A DNA stretch of 58,971 bases, taken from assembly GCA_016794505.1 (NCBI GenBank), contig JAEUJZ010000178.1, positions 1 through 58,971 on the forward strand, given 5' to 3'. Source of the DNA: Myxococcales bacterium. GTDB taxonomy: Bacteria; Myxococcota_A; Polyangia; Palsa-1104; JAEUJZ01. The position numbers and the translations under genes were made by a program. How positions within the stretch are numbered: the first letter of the stretch is position 1; every line of letters begins with the position of its first letter. The notes under the pieces are model-generated. The model searched no databases. It was not told the origin of the DNA and saw only the letters and a program-made list of their open reading frames with translations. Positions 10,219 through 19,362 of the stretch are shown here, piece by piece.

Positions 10219-11304
10219 ATGTCTGCTTCCTCGCTGATGTTTCGCTATGGCTGTCATCGTGTGCTCGAACCGCAAGGCGCCTTGCCGCAGGCCGCGTGGC
10301 GGCTCGACAGTCGACCCGAGCATGAGCTGGGAGCCGAGCATGAGCTGGTGATCGCCGTCGAGCGCCTGAACATCGACGCCGCGAGCTTTCGCCAAATGGA
10401 ACACGCGGCGCAGGCGGCCGGTGAAGACATCGCGACCGGTGTCGCCCGACGGGTGCGCGAGACCGTAGCCAGCCGCGGCAAGATGCACAACCCGGTCACG
10501 GGATCGGGGGGCATGCTGCTCGGCCGGGTCGCGCGCGTGGGTTCGCAGCTTGGCTCGCCGCATCGCGAGCTTGTGCGCGGTGAGTCCATCGCCACGCTGG
10601 TGTCCTTGACGCTGACGCCGCTGTGCCTGGATGAGATCGTCGCGGTGCATGTGGATACGCACCAGATCGACGTGCGGGGCACGGCCGTGCTGTTTTCGTC
10701 CGGCATGTGGTCGCGCCTGCCCGACTTTATGCCCGAATCCGCGACGCTGTCCGCGCTGGATGTCGCGGGCGCCGGTCCCCAAGTGGCGCGTCTTTGCCGC
10801 CAGCTTGGCGCTCGCCGCGTCTTGATCTTGGGTGGCGGCGGCAAGTCGGGTGTGCTGTGTGCCGCGGCCGCGCGCCGGGCCGGTGCCGAGTGGATCGTCG
10901 GCATCGAGAGCGCACCGCGGGCGGCGCAGGAAGCCGCTGCGCTGCCGTATTACAGCCGCGTGCTCTCGGCCGATGCTGCCGATCCGCTGGCCTTGGCGCA
11001 GCTTGCCACCTCGGCCGCCAGCGCATCGGGAGAGCCCGCTGAATACGATCTGGTCGTCAGCTGCGTCAGTGCGCCCCACGTCGAGCTGGCCGCCATCCTC
11101 TGCACGCGCGAGCGCGGCACGGTCTACTTCTTTTCGATGGCCACCAGCTTCACGGCCGCGGCGCTGGGTGCCGAGGGGGTGAGCAAAGACATTGACATGC
11201 TGATCGGCAACGGATTCTGCGTCGATCACGCGGCGCAGACGCTGGATCTCTTGCGCGGCGAGCCGCCACTGCAGCAGCTCTTCGTGCGTCGCTACAGTCG
11301 CTAG
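10219..11304 (+). CDS. kdd: L-erythro-3,5-diaminohexanoate dehydrogenase
   Basis: The 361-residue product matches the Kdd family, which catalyses the NAD-dependent oxidative deamination of L-erythro-3,5-diaminohexanoate to 5-amino-3-oxohexanoate in lysine fermentation. Family landmarks are the N-terminal GCHRVLEPQGALPQAAWRLD, the ERLNIDAASFRQ stretch, GKMHNPVTGSGGMLLG, and a Rossmann nucleotide-binding loop (RVLILGGGGKSGVLCAAAARR). A GAAGG motif just before the ATG supports the start. None of the other lysine-fermentation genes (kamA, kamDE, kce, kal) is in the window, so the enzyme is encoded alone here; its partners may be elsewhere or it may act on a related beta-amino acid. The reading is strong for family, moderate for substrate. 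Confidence 0.88.
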   Translation: MSASSLMFRYGCHRVLEPQGALPQAAWRLDSRPEHELGAEHELVIAVERLNIDAASFRQMEHAAQAAGEDIATGVARRVRETVASRGKMHNPVTGSGGMLLGRVARVGSQLGSPHRELVRGESIATLVSLTLTPLCLDEIVAVHVDTHQIDVRGTAVLFSSGMWSRLPDFMPESATLSALDVAGAGPQVARLCRQLGARRVLILGGGGKSGVLCAAAARRAGAEWIVGIESAPRAAQEAAALPYYSRVLSADAADPLALAQLATSAASASGEPAEYDLVVSCVSAPHVELAAILCTRERGTVYFFSMATSFTAAALGAEGVSKDIDMLIGNGFCVDHAAQTLDLLRGEPPLQQLFVRRYSR

Positions 11305-11462
11305 CTCATTCAGTATATAGGAAATAGGACATAGAGTTTATATAAAAAAGAACTTAGAAATTCCCGCAGACAACCCAGCGCTCCGTCGAGTGTCGAGAGA
11401 GAGCGCGCGACGTCGGCGGAAGGGTTTTCCGCGGCAGGATTTGGCGGTACGGTGCGGGCCTC

Positions 11463-12197
11463 ATGAACCCTCTGTTTTCTGTCCGTGCCGCAGCGTCTGC
11501 GTTTGCGGCGGCCTGTCTGGTTTTTGTGGCTCCGACGCGGGCTGCGACCACGAGCGATCCATTCCCAGCGCTGCGCGTTGGGCTTGGTGGCGCGGCTGCG
11601 TTTGCTCCCGGCGCTTCCCCGGATCAGCCGCAAGGAGGCTTCGCGCTCGACGTGAACCTGGGCCTGATCGTTCACAAAGAACGGCACAACGAACGGCACA
11701 ACGAACGGCACAACGGACAGCACAACGAACGGCACGCAGACGGGCAGCCAGACGGGCAGGGCGACTCGGCGCAGTCGGTCGTCGATTCAGCGCGTGCGGC
11801 GCAAGGGGCACCGCGCGGAACGAGCAATCCGCTGGCTGCTCCCCCGACGCAGATCTTCTTTGCGCTCGACGTGGGCTATAGCTATCAGGGCAGCGCCATC
11901 GGGGGCCATCGCGGTCTTTTGGGCATGAGTCTGGGGCTGGGCCAGGCGCAGCAGGGCTGGGCGGTGGCGTATACGCCGCGCTTTGTCGCCGGCCAAGCGG
12001 GTGATGTCGTGGGCGTGGGGGCGCGCAATGGCCTGTCGGCCTTGTTCTTTGGCACGACGTTTGGCCTGGAGGTCGCGCATCAGTTTCTGATGGTGCGCGG
12101 TCAGCTTCAGCATGAAGTGGTGGCCATGGTCACGCTGAACCCGCTGACGCCGCTCTTCGCCTATGCGCTGTTTCGCCGCGGCCGCCTGTCCCACTGA
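11463..12197 (+). CDS. Exported protein with His/Asn repeat, possible beta-barrel
   Basis: The 244-residue product begins with a signal peptide (VRAAASAFAAACLVFVAPTRAA). The mature protein has alternating Gly/hydrophobic strands (ALRVGLGGAAAFAPG, GGFALDVNLGLIV, FFALDVGYSYQGSAIGG, GLLGMSLGLGQAQQG, AVAYTPRFVAG, FGLEVAHQFLMVRGQLQHEVV) consistent with a small outer-membrane barrel. Between the second and third strands is a charged loop built from NERH repeats. It is preceded by a 158-base AT-rich gap after kdd that may hold its promoter. The end lies six bases from the convergent permease gene. No family recognised; export is likely, the barrel is inferred. Confidence 0.7.
   Translation: MNPLFSVRAAASAFAAACLVFVAPTRAATTSDPFPALRVGLGGAAAFAPGASPDQPQGGFALDVNLGLIVHKERHNERHNERHNGQHNERHADGQPDGQGDSAQSVVDSARAAQGAPRGTSNPLAAPPTQIFFALDVGYSYQGSAIGGHRGLLGMSLGLGQAQQGWAVAYTPRFVAGQAGDVVGVGARNGLSALFFGTTFGLEVAHQFLMVRGQLQHEVVAMVTLNPLTPLFAYALFRRGRLSH
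11679..11735. repeat. 12-bp tandem repeats encoding NERH units
   Basis: About four and three-quarter copies of a 12-bp unit GAACGGCACAAC run from 11679 to 11735; the fourth copy has two changes. They encode the four-residue unit NERH/NGQH in a loop of the exported protein. The unit keeps frame when copies are gained or lost. Confidence 0.85.
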
Positions 12198-12203
12198 CGC
12201 CGC

Positions 12204-13424
12204 TTATTCGTAACGAAGCGCGTCGATCGGATCCAAGCGCGCCGCCTTGCGCGCCGGATAGAAGCCGAACAGCACGCCAATTCCGACGGAAACACCGAAG
12301 CCAAGCGCCATCCACGCTGCGGAAAAGTCAACGGGCGTACCACCGCCTAGCTGCGACAAGAGCTTGGCCCCGAGCATGCCGAGCAAGATGCCAAGCAGGC
12401 CTCCGAGCAGCGAAAGCACGACCGCCTCGACGAGAAACTGCAGCAGGATGTCGGTCTCGCGAGCGCCGATGGCCAAGCGCAGGCCGATCTCGCGCGTGCG
12501 CTCGGTGACCGAGACCAGCATGATGTTCATGATGCCGATGCCGCCGACCAAGAGCGACACCGCGGCGACATTGCGCAGCATCGCGGTCTGTGTCTCGACG
12601 ATGCGCTGCTGCGTCTGCAAAAGCTCCGACAGGTTGCGGATCGTAAAGTCGTTCTCTTGCTCATCGGTCAGCTTGTGCCGCTGGCGCAAGATCTGTGTCA
12701 CTTCGCGCTCGGCTTGCGGCAGGTCTTCATCCGATGTAGCCGAGACCATGATCTGCCCGACATGCTGTCGACTCTGGCTCATGATGCGCGTGCGTAGGGT
12801 CAAGTGCGGCACCAGCACGATGTCATCTTGATCGCTGCCCATCGCCGACTGCCCCTTGCTGGCCAAGACTCCGATCACTTCGCAGGGCATCTGCTTGACG
12901 CGGATCGATTCTCCGACGGGATTGTGATCGGAAAACAGGTTCTGGGCGACCGTCTGACCCAGGACGCAGACCTTGGCTGCGGTGTCGTTGTCGGCATCGG
13001 TAAAGAAGCGGCCGCGGGCCATCGGCCAGTCGCGAATCTGCACATACTCGGGCGCGGTACCCAGGATCTGCGTCGACCAGTTGAGGTTGGCGCTGATGAC
13101 TTGGCCGACGCTGCGATCGATGGGCACGGCATAGCGCACCGAGCGCGCTTCTTTGATCGCGTCGATATCATCGCGCAGAAGCGGTCGACCTGAGCCCGCG
13201 CCACCGACGAAGCCGCCCTGGACCGAAGCCCCAGGAACGATCATCAGCATGGCCGAGCCCATGGATGCCACCTGCTGCGCGATCACTTTGCGCGCACCTT
13301 CGCCAGTCACCACGGTCGTGATCAGCGCAGCTACACCGATGATCACGCCCAGCGCCGTCAGGGCCGAGCGCATGCGATTTCGCGCTAAAGCCCGCAGCGC
13401 CAAGCGCAGCGCCATGATCCACAT
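12204..13424 (-). CDS. MacB/FtsX-type ABC transporter permease
   Basis: The 406-residue product has the MacB permease architecture. An N-terminal membrane helix (SALTALGVIIGVAALITTVVTGEGA) is followed by a large periplasmic domain (about residues 45-260, with GRPLLRDDIDAIK, NPVGESIRVKQMPCEVIGVL and SQSRQHVGQIMV). Three C-terminal helices follow, including SLLVGGIGIMNIMLVSVTERTREIGLR and the end VLFGFYPARKAARLDPIDALRYE. Such permeases transmit ATP-driven movement to the periplasm to extrude lipoproteins, peptides or toxins with a MacA-like adaptor. Neither the ATPase nor the adaptor gene is adjacent, which is unusual for the family. The start is placed at 13424, just before the first helix; an upstream in-frame ATG at 13478 would add 18 unrelated residues. 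Confidence 0.9.
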   Translation of the reverse strand: MWIMALRLALRALARNRMRSALTALGVIIGVAALITTVVTGEGARKVIAQQVASMGSAMLMIVPGASVQGGFVGGAGSGRPLLRDDIDAIKEARSVRYAVPIDRSVGQVISANLNWSTQILGTAPEYVQIRDWPMARGRFFTDADNDTAAKVCVLGQTVAQNLFSDHNPVGESIRVKQMPCEVIGVLASKGQSAMGSDQDDIVLVPHLTLRTRIMSQSRQHVGQIMVSATSDEDLPQAEREVTQILRQRHKLTDEQENDFTIRNLSELLQTQQRIVETQTAMLRNVAAVSLLVGGIGIMNIMLVSVTERTREIGLRLAIGARETDILLQFLVEAVVLSLLGGLLGILLGMLGAKLLSQLGGGTPVDFSAAWMALGFGVSVGIGVLFGFYPARKAARLDPIDALRYE

Positions 13425-13517
13425 GGCCGGCACGGTATCACAGGGCTCAGGGCACCTCGCAGCGCAATGCGGGGACAATCTGCGATACGATGAGCGGGCT
13501 AGCCGAAGGATTTCGCG

Positions 13518-15236
13518 ATGACTGTGCAGAGGACCAACGCCTCGAACTTGTTGCTATCGCGCCGGGCCCTGCTTGGTGCAGCCGTGGGGGCGGCTCCGCT
13601 CCTGGTATCGCCGACGCGCTCACTGTGGGCGGCGCCTGCAGCAAGACCTGGGCTGCCGGTGCCCAAGCTGGTCTTGCTGTTGGTGGCCGATCAATTTCGC
13701 GCCGACAACCTGACCCGCTATGGCTCGATGTTCGTCGAGGGAGGGCTCAAGCGACTGATGCGGCAAGGGGCCTTTGCCATCGGGCGCTATGGGCAGCAGA
13801 ACACGTACACCGGGCCTGGTCACGCGCTGATCGCCACGGGCTCGTATGGCTATCTGAACGGCATCACGCAGAACAAGTTCTGGAACCGCCAAAGCAACAA
13901 GTCCGAGTCGATGCTGTACGACTCCCAGGCGACGATCCTCGGCGAAAAAGAGCTGTCGTTGGACGACGACTCATCGCCGCGCAACTTGGTCGGCAGCACG
14001 GTCTTTGATGAGCTGCGGATGGCCAGCAGCGACTCGCGCGTGGTGGGCATTGCGCTCAAAGCGCGGGCCGCCATCTTGCTGAGCGGCCACCTGGGGAACG
14101 CCTATTTCTTTTCCGATCAGACGGGCGAATTCACCACCTCGACGTATTACGCAAAGGCGCTGCCCGACTGGGTCAAGGCCTGGAACCAAAAGAAGCTCGC
14201 CGATGCTGGCTTCAACAAGCCATGGGAACGTCTGCTGCCGCCGGAACACTACAAGACGCCGGACAACTCGCCATACGAAGCGGATCTGAAGGGCCTGGGC
14301 CGCGTGTTTCCGCACCCGGTCAACGGCAAGCTGCAGGCGCCCGGCCCCGGCTTTTACGAGACGATCAGCTATGTCCCGCTGGGGCTCGACCTGACGATGG
14401 ACTTTGCTCGCGCGGCTCTTTCCGGCGAGCAGCTTGGCAAGCGCGGCGCGACCGATGTGCTGACGATCTCGTTCAGCATGACGGATCTGACCGGTCACTT
14501 GTTCGGGCCGTTTTCGCACGAGTATCAAGACATGGTGCTGCGCTTGGATCGCGCGATCGCGGCACTGCTCGCGGATCTCGACAAGCAGTACAAGCCTGGC
14601 GAGGTGATGGTGCTGTTCACCGCCGATCACGGAGCGACGCCTATTCCCGACGAGATGGCGCAGCGCAACATGGCCGCGCTGCGCGTGAAGAAGCCGTCGA
14701 TCAAAGAGAAAGTGAACAAGACACTCTCGGAACACTTCGGCATCGCTGGAGAGTGGGTCGTGGCGCTGGAAGATCCCAGCATCTATCTGTCGCCCAAGCT
14801 GATCGCGCAAGCCAAGGCCGATCCGGCTGTCGTCGAAGATGTCGCGGGCCGCGCCGCGATGGAGCTAACCGGCATGCTGGGGTACTACACGCGTACGCAG
14901 CTCTTGCGCGGGTGGCTGCCGCCGACGGATGCCGCGGTCGCCGTGTCACGCAGCTATTTCCCGCTGCGCGGCGGCGAAGTTGTGTTGATCACGGCGCCGT
15001 TCTGCTTCTGGGGCAAGTACGGCGACAAAGAGCTTGGCACGTCGCATGGATCGTTTTATCGCTATGACACCGACGTACCGATGCTGCTCAACGGGCCTTG
15101 GTTTGTCCCCGGCGACTACGGCGTCGTCGATATGGTCGATTTTGCCGCCACGGTCAGTCATGTGCTCAAGACCACGCCGCCCGCTGCTGCTGCCGGTCGG
15201 CCTCTGACGATGGCCTTGAAAAACAACCCGCGATAA
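13518..15236 (+). CDS. Tat-exported PafA-like alkaline phosphatase family protein
   Basis: The 572-residue product belongs to the alkaline phosphatase superfamily, nearest to the PafA type (phosphate monoesterases with a Thr nucleophile). A twin-arginine signal (LLLSRRALLGAAVGAAPLLV) precedes the catalytic domain. Key sites are the metal ligand D58 (LLLVADQFR), the nucleophile T98 in NTYTGPGHALIATG, SMTDLTGHLFGP, FTADHGATPIP around residue 372, and the C-terminal HGSFYRYDTDVPMLL. Tat export fits a metalloenzyme folded in the cytoplasm. It is followed five bases later by a DUF3160 lipoprotein gene, so they form an operon. It probably releases phosphate from organic esters in the periplasm. Confidence 0.92.
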   Translation: MTVQRTNASNLLLSRRALLGAAVGAAPLLVSPTRSLWAAPAARPGLPVPKLVLLLVADQFRADNLTRYGSMFVEGGLKRLMRQGAFAIGRYGQQNTYTGPGHALIATGSYGYLNGITQNKFWNRQSNKSESMLYDSQATILGEKELSLDDDSSPRNLVGSTVFDELRMASSDSRVVGIALKARAAILLSGHLGNAYFFSDQTGEFTTSTYYAKALPDWVKAWNQKKLADAGFNKPWERLLPPEHYKTPDNSPYEADLKGLGRVFPHPVNGKLQAPGPGFYETISYVPLGLDLTMDFARAALSGEQLGKRGATDVLTISFSMTDLTGHLFGPFSHEYQDMVLRLDRAIAALLADLDKQYKPGEVMVLFTADHGATPIPDEMAQRNMAALRVKKPSIKEKVNKTLSEHFGIAGEWVVALEDPSIYLSPKLIAQAKADPAVVEDVAGRAAMELTGMLGYYTRTQLLRGWLPPTDAAVAVSRSYFPLRGGEVVLITAPFCFWGKYGDKELGTSHGSFYRYDTDVPMLLNGPWFVPGDYGVVDMVDFAATVSHVLKTTPPAAAAGRPLTMALKNNPR

Positions 15237-15241
15237 CGACC

Positions 15242-17800
15242 ATGCCAAGTCGCCGGTCGCTCGCTGTCTGGGGGCTGCTGTGGATGTCGGCTTGCACTCC
15301 TGCGCGGCCCGGTGTGCCGGTTGCTGCGGCGCAGCCTGCGCGGTCGACTTCGACTTCGGTTTCTCGCCCCGACTGCGCGGGGCTGCTGCTTACGCCGTCC
15401 GACCAGGCCGCGCCCGTCGATGAAAACGTGCAGGCTGGCCCCGAGACCGTCGAAAAAGCAGCGGCTGAACAGCGCTGCCAGATCGCCGATGACAACCTGG
15501 CTGCGGCTCGTCAGGCGATCCTGTCGCAAGCTGCCGAGCGAGCACGACGGCCCGCCCAACGCAGCGTGCGCTGGATCGGCCAGAACCGACTGCAGTACGA
15601 AGACCGCATCGATCGTCGCTTTGCGCTGTCCGTCGAGGAAAAAGCGCGCCTGCGGCAGAACGGCTTTGTCGTGGCCGAGCGGCTTTCCTTTTCGACGTAT
15701 GGCTGGGCGTTTCACGAGCTGTATCAGTCGCAGGTGCCCATCTATGTCTCGGCCGACGCCATCTTGCACGCGATCTATGCCTCCAACGACAAGCTCTTGG
15801 CCTTGCTGGAACGCGAGCGCTTGGCGCCGCTTCTTGATCAGGTGCTGCGTGCGTTGCACTGTGCGCTGGCGGATCAGGCGCCGCGCTGGCCCATCGAGAT
15901 CGCTCGCGATGTGGATCTGTATCTGACGGTGGCGCGCAGCCTGCTTGCGGGATCGCAGGTGGCGAGCGTGCTGGGCAGCGATGCAAATGTGCAGGCTTTG
16001 CTGAGTGCGATCACCGCCCGACAGGGCCTGCGCACCGTCGAGCTCTTTGGTCGCTCGCGCGTGATCGACTTCGCTGCCTTTGCCCCGCGCGGACACTATC
16101 AAGGCACGCTGGCCGCGTACTTTTCAGCGGCGATGTGGCTGTCGCGCGTTGAGCTCAACCTGCTGTCGCGCGGCTGTCGCAGCTCGCAGCCAGGAGTGGT
16201 CGCCGACCGCAGCGAGACCCCCCAGGAAGCAGCGCTTTCGCTGGGGCTTTCTGAGCTCGCCGAGCGCTCGGGCGTACACGACGCCATCGCGCTGCTCGAT
16301 CGCACCTGGGCCCTGTTTGCCGGCAAGCGCGAAGATGTGTCGATCGCGGACCTACGCGCGCTGCGCAAGCAAGCTGGGCTGACGGGGCCTCCATCGCTGG
16401 CCGATACAGCCAAGCTGCGCTCGGCGATTGGCAGTCGATTCGTGCGAACCGCGCGTGTGTTTCCGATGCCGCAAGGGGTCAAAGACAGCGAGCTACCGGT
16501 CATCAGCACGCTGCTGGGGCCGCGCATCGTGCCGGACACCGCAGCGATCCATGGCCTGGTTCACGACGCCGTTGTCGGTCGCCACCTGATCCATGCTGCG
16601 GACGTGGCCGTGGTGCTGGGTCATGAGCACGCGCGTCGGTATCTCAAGCCCGATCTGGAACAGTTCGCCAGCCTTGACCGCAGCTTGCAGAACGCAGCGA
16701 GTCGACTTTCCGAGTCGCTGTCGGGACCCGACCTGTATTCGATCTGGCTCGCGGCGCTGCGCGGTCTGTCGCAAAAGCCAGCGGGCGCTGTGCCGAGCTT
16801 CATGCAGACGGATGCATTCGCTGATCTGCGCATCAACTCGACCATCGCTGGCTTTGCTCAGCTTCGACACAACAACGTGCTTCTGGCTGGTCAGGAATAT
16901 GGCGCAGCAGGCTGCGAGATCCCCGATGGCTTTGTCGACCCGGTCCCTGCTGTGTATGAAGCGCTGATCGAATACAGCCGTCGTGGCGAAGCGCTGATGA
17001 CCGTCTTGGATGGCAACGATGCGCTGGCAGCGCGCTCGTATTTCGTGCGCCTGCGCCAGACGCTTTCGGTGCTGAAGACCATCGCCGATGACGAGCTGGC
17101 GGGGCGCACCCTTTCAGACGAACAGCGACGGTTTTTGTCGATGGTGGCAGAGTTTCGTCCACCGAGCACGGGTGGGCCGGCAACGTACTCCGGCTGGTAT
17201 TTCGATCTGTTTCGTTCGCGTCGCGAGGAAGGCTTGGCGGATGCAGCGCTGATCGCCGACTACTACACCTCGGGCGAGACGCAGCAGGTGGCGCACGTCG
17301 GGGTGAGTGGTCCCAAGCTGGGCTTCTTTGCCGTCGATACCGCAGGGCCGCCGCGCTTGTTCGTCGGGCCTGTCGCGCACGCGTTTGAAGCCGTTGCAGT
17401 CGGTGCTGCGCGCTATGTCGATTCCCAAGCCGATCAAGTCAAAAAGATCGAGCCATGGGCGACGAGCTATCGCGTGGCGGGCCCACCCGCGCCGCCCTTG
17501 GAAGTGGAACAGCAAGGGCGAGACTTTCTGGTGCGCAGTCCTCGCGTCTTGGGGCCGGTGACGCTGACTGCCATGGATCACCATCGACGTCCTCTGCAGG
17601 CGCTTTCGCTGAACGTCGGCACAAAGCCGGTGCGGTTTCGTTTTGTGCTGCCCAAAAACGCGACGATCGAAGCGCTGCGCGTGCGCGTGGGAGTGTTCAC
17701 GCATGTCGCGGTCGCAGTGGAAAATGCCGTTGAGATGGCGCCCATTTCATTCACGCTGGGCGGCATGTCAACCGGCACACGCCACGAAGTCGCGCCGTAG
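15242..17800 (+). CDS. DUF3160 domain lipoprotein
   Basis: The 852-residue product starts with a short signal and Cys (LAVWGLLWMSAC), a lipoprotein signal although its -3 residue is Met, not the usual Leu. It then runs about 70 polar residues before the DUF3160 domain. The recognisable core is FALSVEEKARLRQNGFVV ... STYGWAFHELYQSQVPIYVSADAILHAIYASNDKLL at about residues 120-185, with further conserved segments such as ANVLLAGQEYGA-like RHNNVLLAGQEYG and ADYYTSGETQQVAHVGV. The family is widespread in Bacteroidota and Myxococcota and has no established function. The true start is ATG at 15242; the open frame before it overlaps the phosphatase gene. Co-transcription with a Tat-exported phosphatase suggests work on phosphorylated or polymeric nutrients at the surface, but that is inference. 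Confidence 0.88.
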   Translation: MPSRRSLAVWGLLWMSACTPARPGVPVAAAQPARSTSTSVSRPDCAGLLLTPSDQAAPVDENVQAGPETVEKAAAEQRCQIADDNLAAARQAILSQAAERARRPAQRSVRWIGQNRLQYEDRIDRRFALSVEEKARLRQNGFVVAERLSFSTYGWAFHELYQSQVPIYVSADAILHAIYASNDKLLALLERERLAPLLDQVLRALHCALADQAPRWPIEIARDVDLYLTVARSLLAGSQVASVLGSDANVQALLSAITARQGLRTVELFGRSRVIDFAAFAPRGHYQGTLAAYFSAAMWLSRVELNLLSRGCRSSQPGVVADRSETPQEAALSLGLSELAERSGVHDAIALLDRTWALFAGKREDVSIADLRALRKQAGLTGPPSLADTAKLRSAIGSRFVRTARVFPMPQGVKDSELPVISTLLGPRIVPDTAAIHGLVHDAVVGRHLIHAADVAVVLGHEHARRYLKPDLEQFASLDRSLQNAASRLSESLSGPDLYSIWLAALRGLSQKPAGAVPSFMQTDAFADLRINSTIAGFAQLRHNNVLLAGQEYGAAGCEIPDGFVDPVPAVYEALIEYSRRGEALMTVLDGNDALAARSYFVRLRQTLSVLKTIADDELAGRTLSDEQRRFLSMVAEFRPPSTGGPATYSGWYFDLFRSRREEGLADAALIADYYTSGETQQVAHVGVSGPKLGFFAVDTAGPPRLFVGPVAHAFEAVAVGAARYVDSQADQVKKIEPWATSYRVAGPPAPPLEVEQQGRDFLVRSPRVLGPVTLTAMDHHRRPLQALSLNVGTKPVRFRFVLPKNATIEALRVRVGVFTHVAVAVENAVEMAPISFTLGGMSTGTRHEVAP

Positions 17801-17821
17801 CGATCGACCGAGCCCCCGCGC

Positions 17822-19291
17822 TTAGTTCGATCGCAGCCCGCGGAAGAGTGCCCACGGCGATTCGGGGCGGACAAGCTGCCACCACGAGATGCGATAGCGA
17901 TGGGCGAACGCTGCCGCGATGAGGACGGCGCTGACGACGTAGGACAGCGTGCTGGCCATGGCGGCACCGACGATTCCCAAGCGCGGCAGCAAGATCCAGT
18001 TGGCCACGACATTGACCACCAGCGCGGCAAGCTGAGCCAAAAGAATTGCGCGAGGATAGCCGTGCTGACCCGAGAGAGTTCCGGCCAACGGACTGGCAAA
18101 GCAGGTTGCTGCGCAGCCAGAAAGAACCCACAGGCAGGGCAGAAACGATCCTGCAAAGCGGGCTCCGAAGAACAACACCAGAAGCGGCTGTCCGATCAGC
18201 CACATGGTGGCCACGGCAAGTCCGCCGATCCACAGCGAGAGCTTGGCGCCGCGCAGGGTGACCAGCGCAACGTTTTCACGCGCTGCAGCCTTGGCGAAGA
18301 GCACGGCGTTGAGTGTGCTTGGCACGAACAAGATCAGCTCGGCGATGCGCACGCCCGCTTGGTACAGGCCCAGATCGTGCGCCATGGTGGCCGCTGGTAC
18401 CAAGCGCTCGATCAGGTACACATCGATGCGCAAGAGCAGGAAGTCCAGCAGCACGCCGATATAGCTGCGCAGGCCAATGCGGCGGGCTCGAATGGCTGGG
18501 TCCTCGACGGGGATCGTGGATTCAGCGGCTGGTGCAAGTTGGCCATGCACGGGCTCGGATCGGCGCGCTGCAGCGGCGGGCGAGAGCGCTGTCGAAGCCC
18601 ATGCCGAGGCCAGAATCCACAGCACGTGAGAGCCAAGCTGCAAGAGCAGCGCGGTCTCGGCTTTCAGGACGTCGGAAGACCACAAGAGCAGCAGGGCCAC
18701 GCTCAGCAGCACTTGCACGCCTGCGTTGATGCGGTTCTGCGCTGTGAAGCGCTGCCCGCCCCAGAGGAGCGCGTTTTGCACATCGCGAGCGAACTGCGCC
18801 ACCACCAACACGGCACAGATCAAAAGCAACGCCAGCGTGCGTGTGGGCAGTGCCACAGCGCGCGATAGACCGACATAAAGCGGAACCGCGCACAGCGTCA
18901 TCGCGACGAGCAGAAAGCCATGGCGCAGCGCGAGTCGGCGCAGTGCCTGCATGCGCTGTACACGATCGTCGAGTCGTCGCGCTTCGCCGGCTACTAGAGC
19001 CAGGCCTCCGGGCAGTCCCAGCGAGAAGAGCGCCACCAGCACGTTCACATCGACGAGCGCGGCGGAATAAAGCCCCAAGCCTGCAGGGCCCAGCGCCCGC
19101 GCCAAGACGCTGCCCTGCAGCAAAGACAAGGGCATCAAAAGACCGCGCACCAGCAAGGTGGACAGCGTGGCCGAAAGCAGCGATGGAGACGTCGCAGCGA
19201 GCGCTGTCGCCGGGCCCTGGCTCGACGGAGCAGGAGCCGTCTGCGCAGCCTGTGGGGTCTGCGTCTGGGGCGGGAAAGCGGCGTCCTTCAT
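17822..19291 (-). CDS. Oligosaccharide flippase family (Wzx-like) membrane protein
   Basis: The 489-residue product has about 12-14 hydrophobic segments and the N-terminal signature of polysaccharide flippases (LSTLLVRGLLMPLSLLQG, ARALGPAGLGLYSAALV). Members move undecaprenyl-linked glycans across the inner membrane. The first 40 residues are a Pro/Gln/Ala-rich cytoplasmic tail not seen in most homologues. No glycosyltransferase or polymerase gene is adjacent, so the glycan cannot be told. It is convergent with the DUF3160 gene with about 20 bases between. The start at 19291 is the first ATG of the frame; a later start is possible. Confidence 0.85.
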   Translation of the reverse strand: MKDAAFPPQTQTPQAAQTAPAPSSQGPATALAATSPSLLSATLSTLLVRGLLMPLSLLQGSVLARALGPAGLGLYSAALVDVNVLVALFSLGLPGGLALVAGEARRLDDRVQRMQALRRLALRHGFLLVAMTLCAVPLYVGLSRAVALPTRTLALLLICAVLVVAQFARDVQNALLWGGQRFTAQNRINAGVQVLLSVALLLLWSSDVLKAETALLLQLGSHVLWILASAWASTALSPAAAARRSEPVHGQLAPAAESTIPVEDPAIRARRIGLRSYIGVLLDFLLLRIDVYLIERLVPAATMAHDLGLYQAGVRIAELILFVPSTLNAVLFAKAAARENVALVTLRGAKLSLWIGGLAVATMWLIGQPLLVLFFGARFAGSFLPCLWVLSGCAATCFASPLAGTLSGQHGYPRAILLAQLAALVVNVVANWILLPRLGIVGAAMASTLSYVVSAVLIAAAFAHRYRISWWQLVRPESPWALFRGLRSN

Positions 19292-19362
19292 GACGGGTGA
19301 CTCAGCGCGCGACAGGAAGAACGAGGCATCGGCAACCAGCGGTACGGATCACCAGCGCTCGT

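Noticed and set aside
10054..11229. 391-codon minus-strand frame
   Set aside because: Antisense shadow of kdd; composition is His/Gln/Arg-rich, and kdd has clear family motifs.
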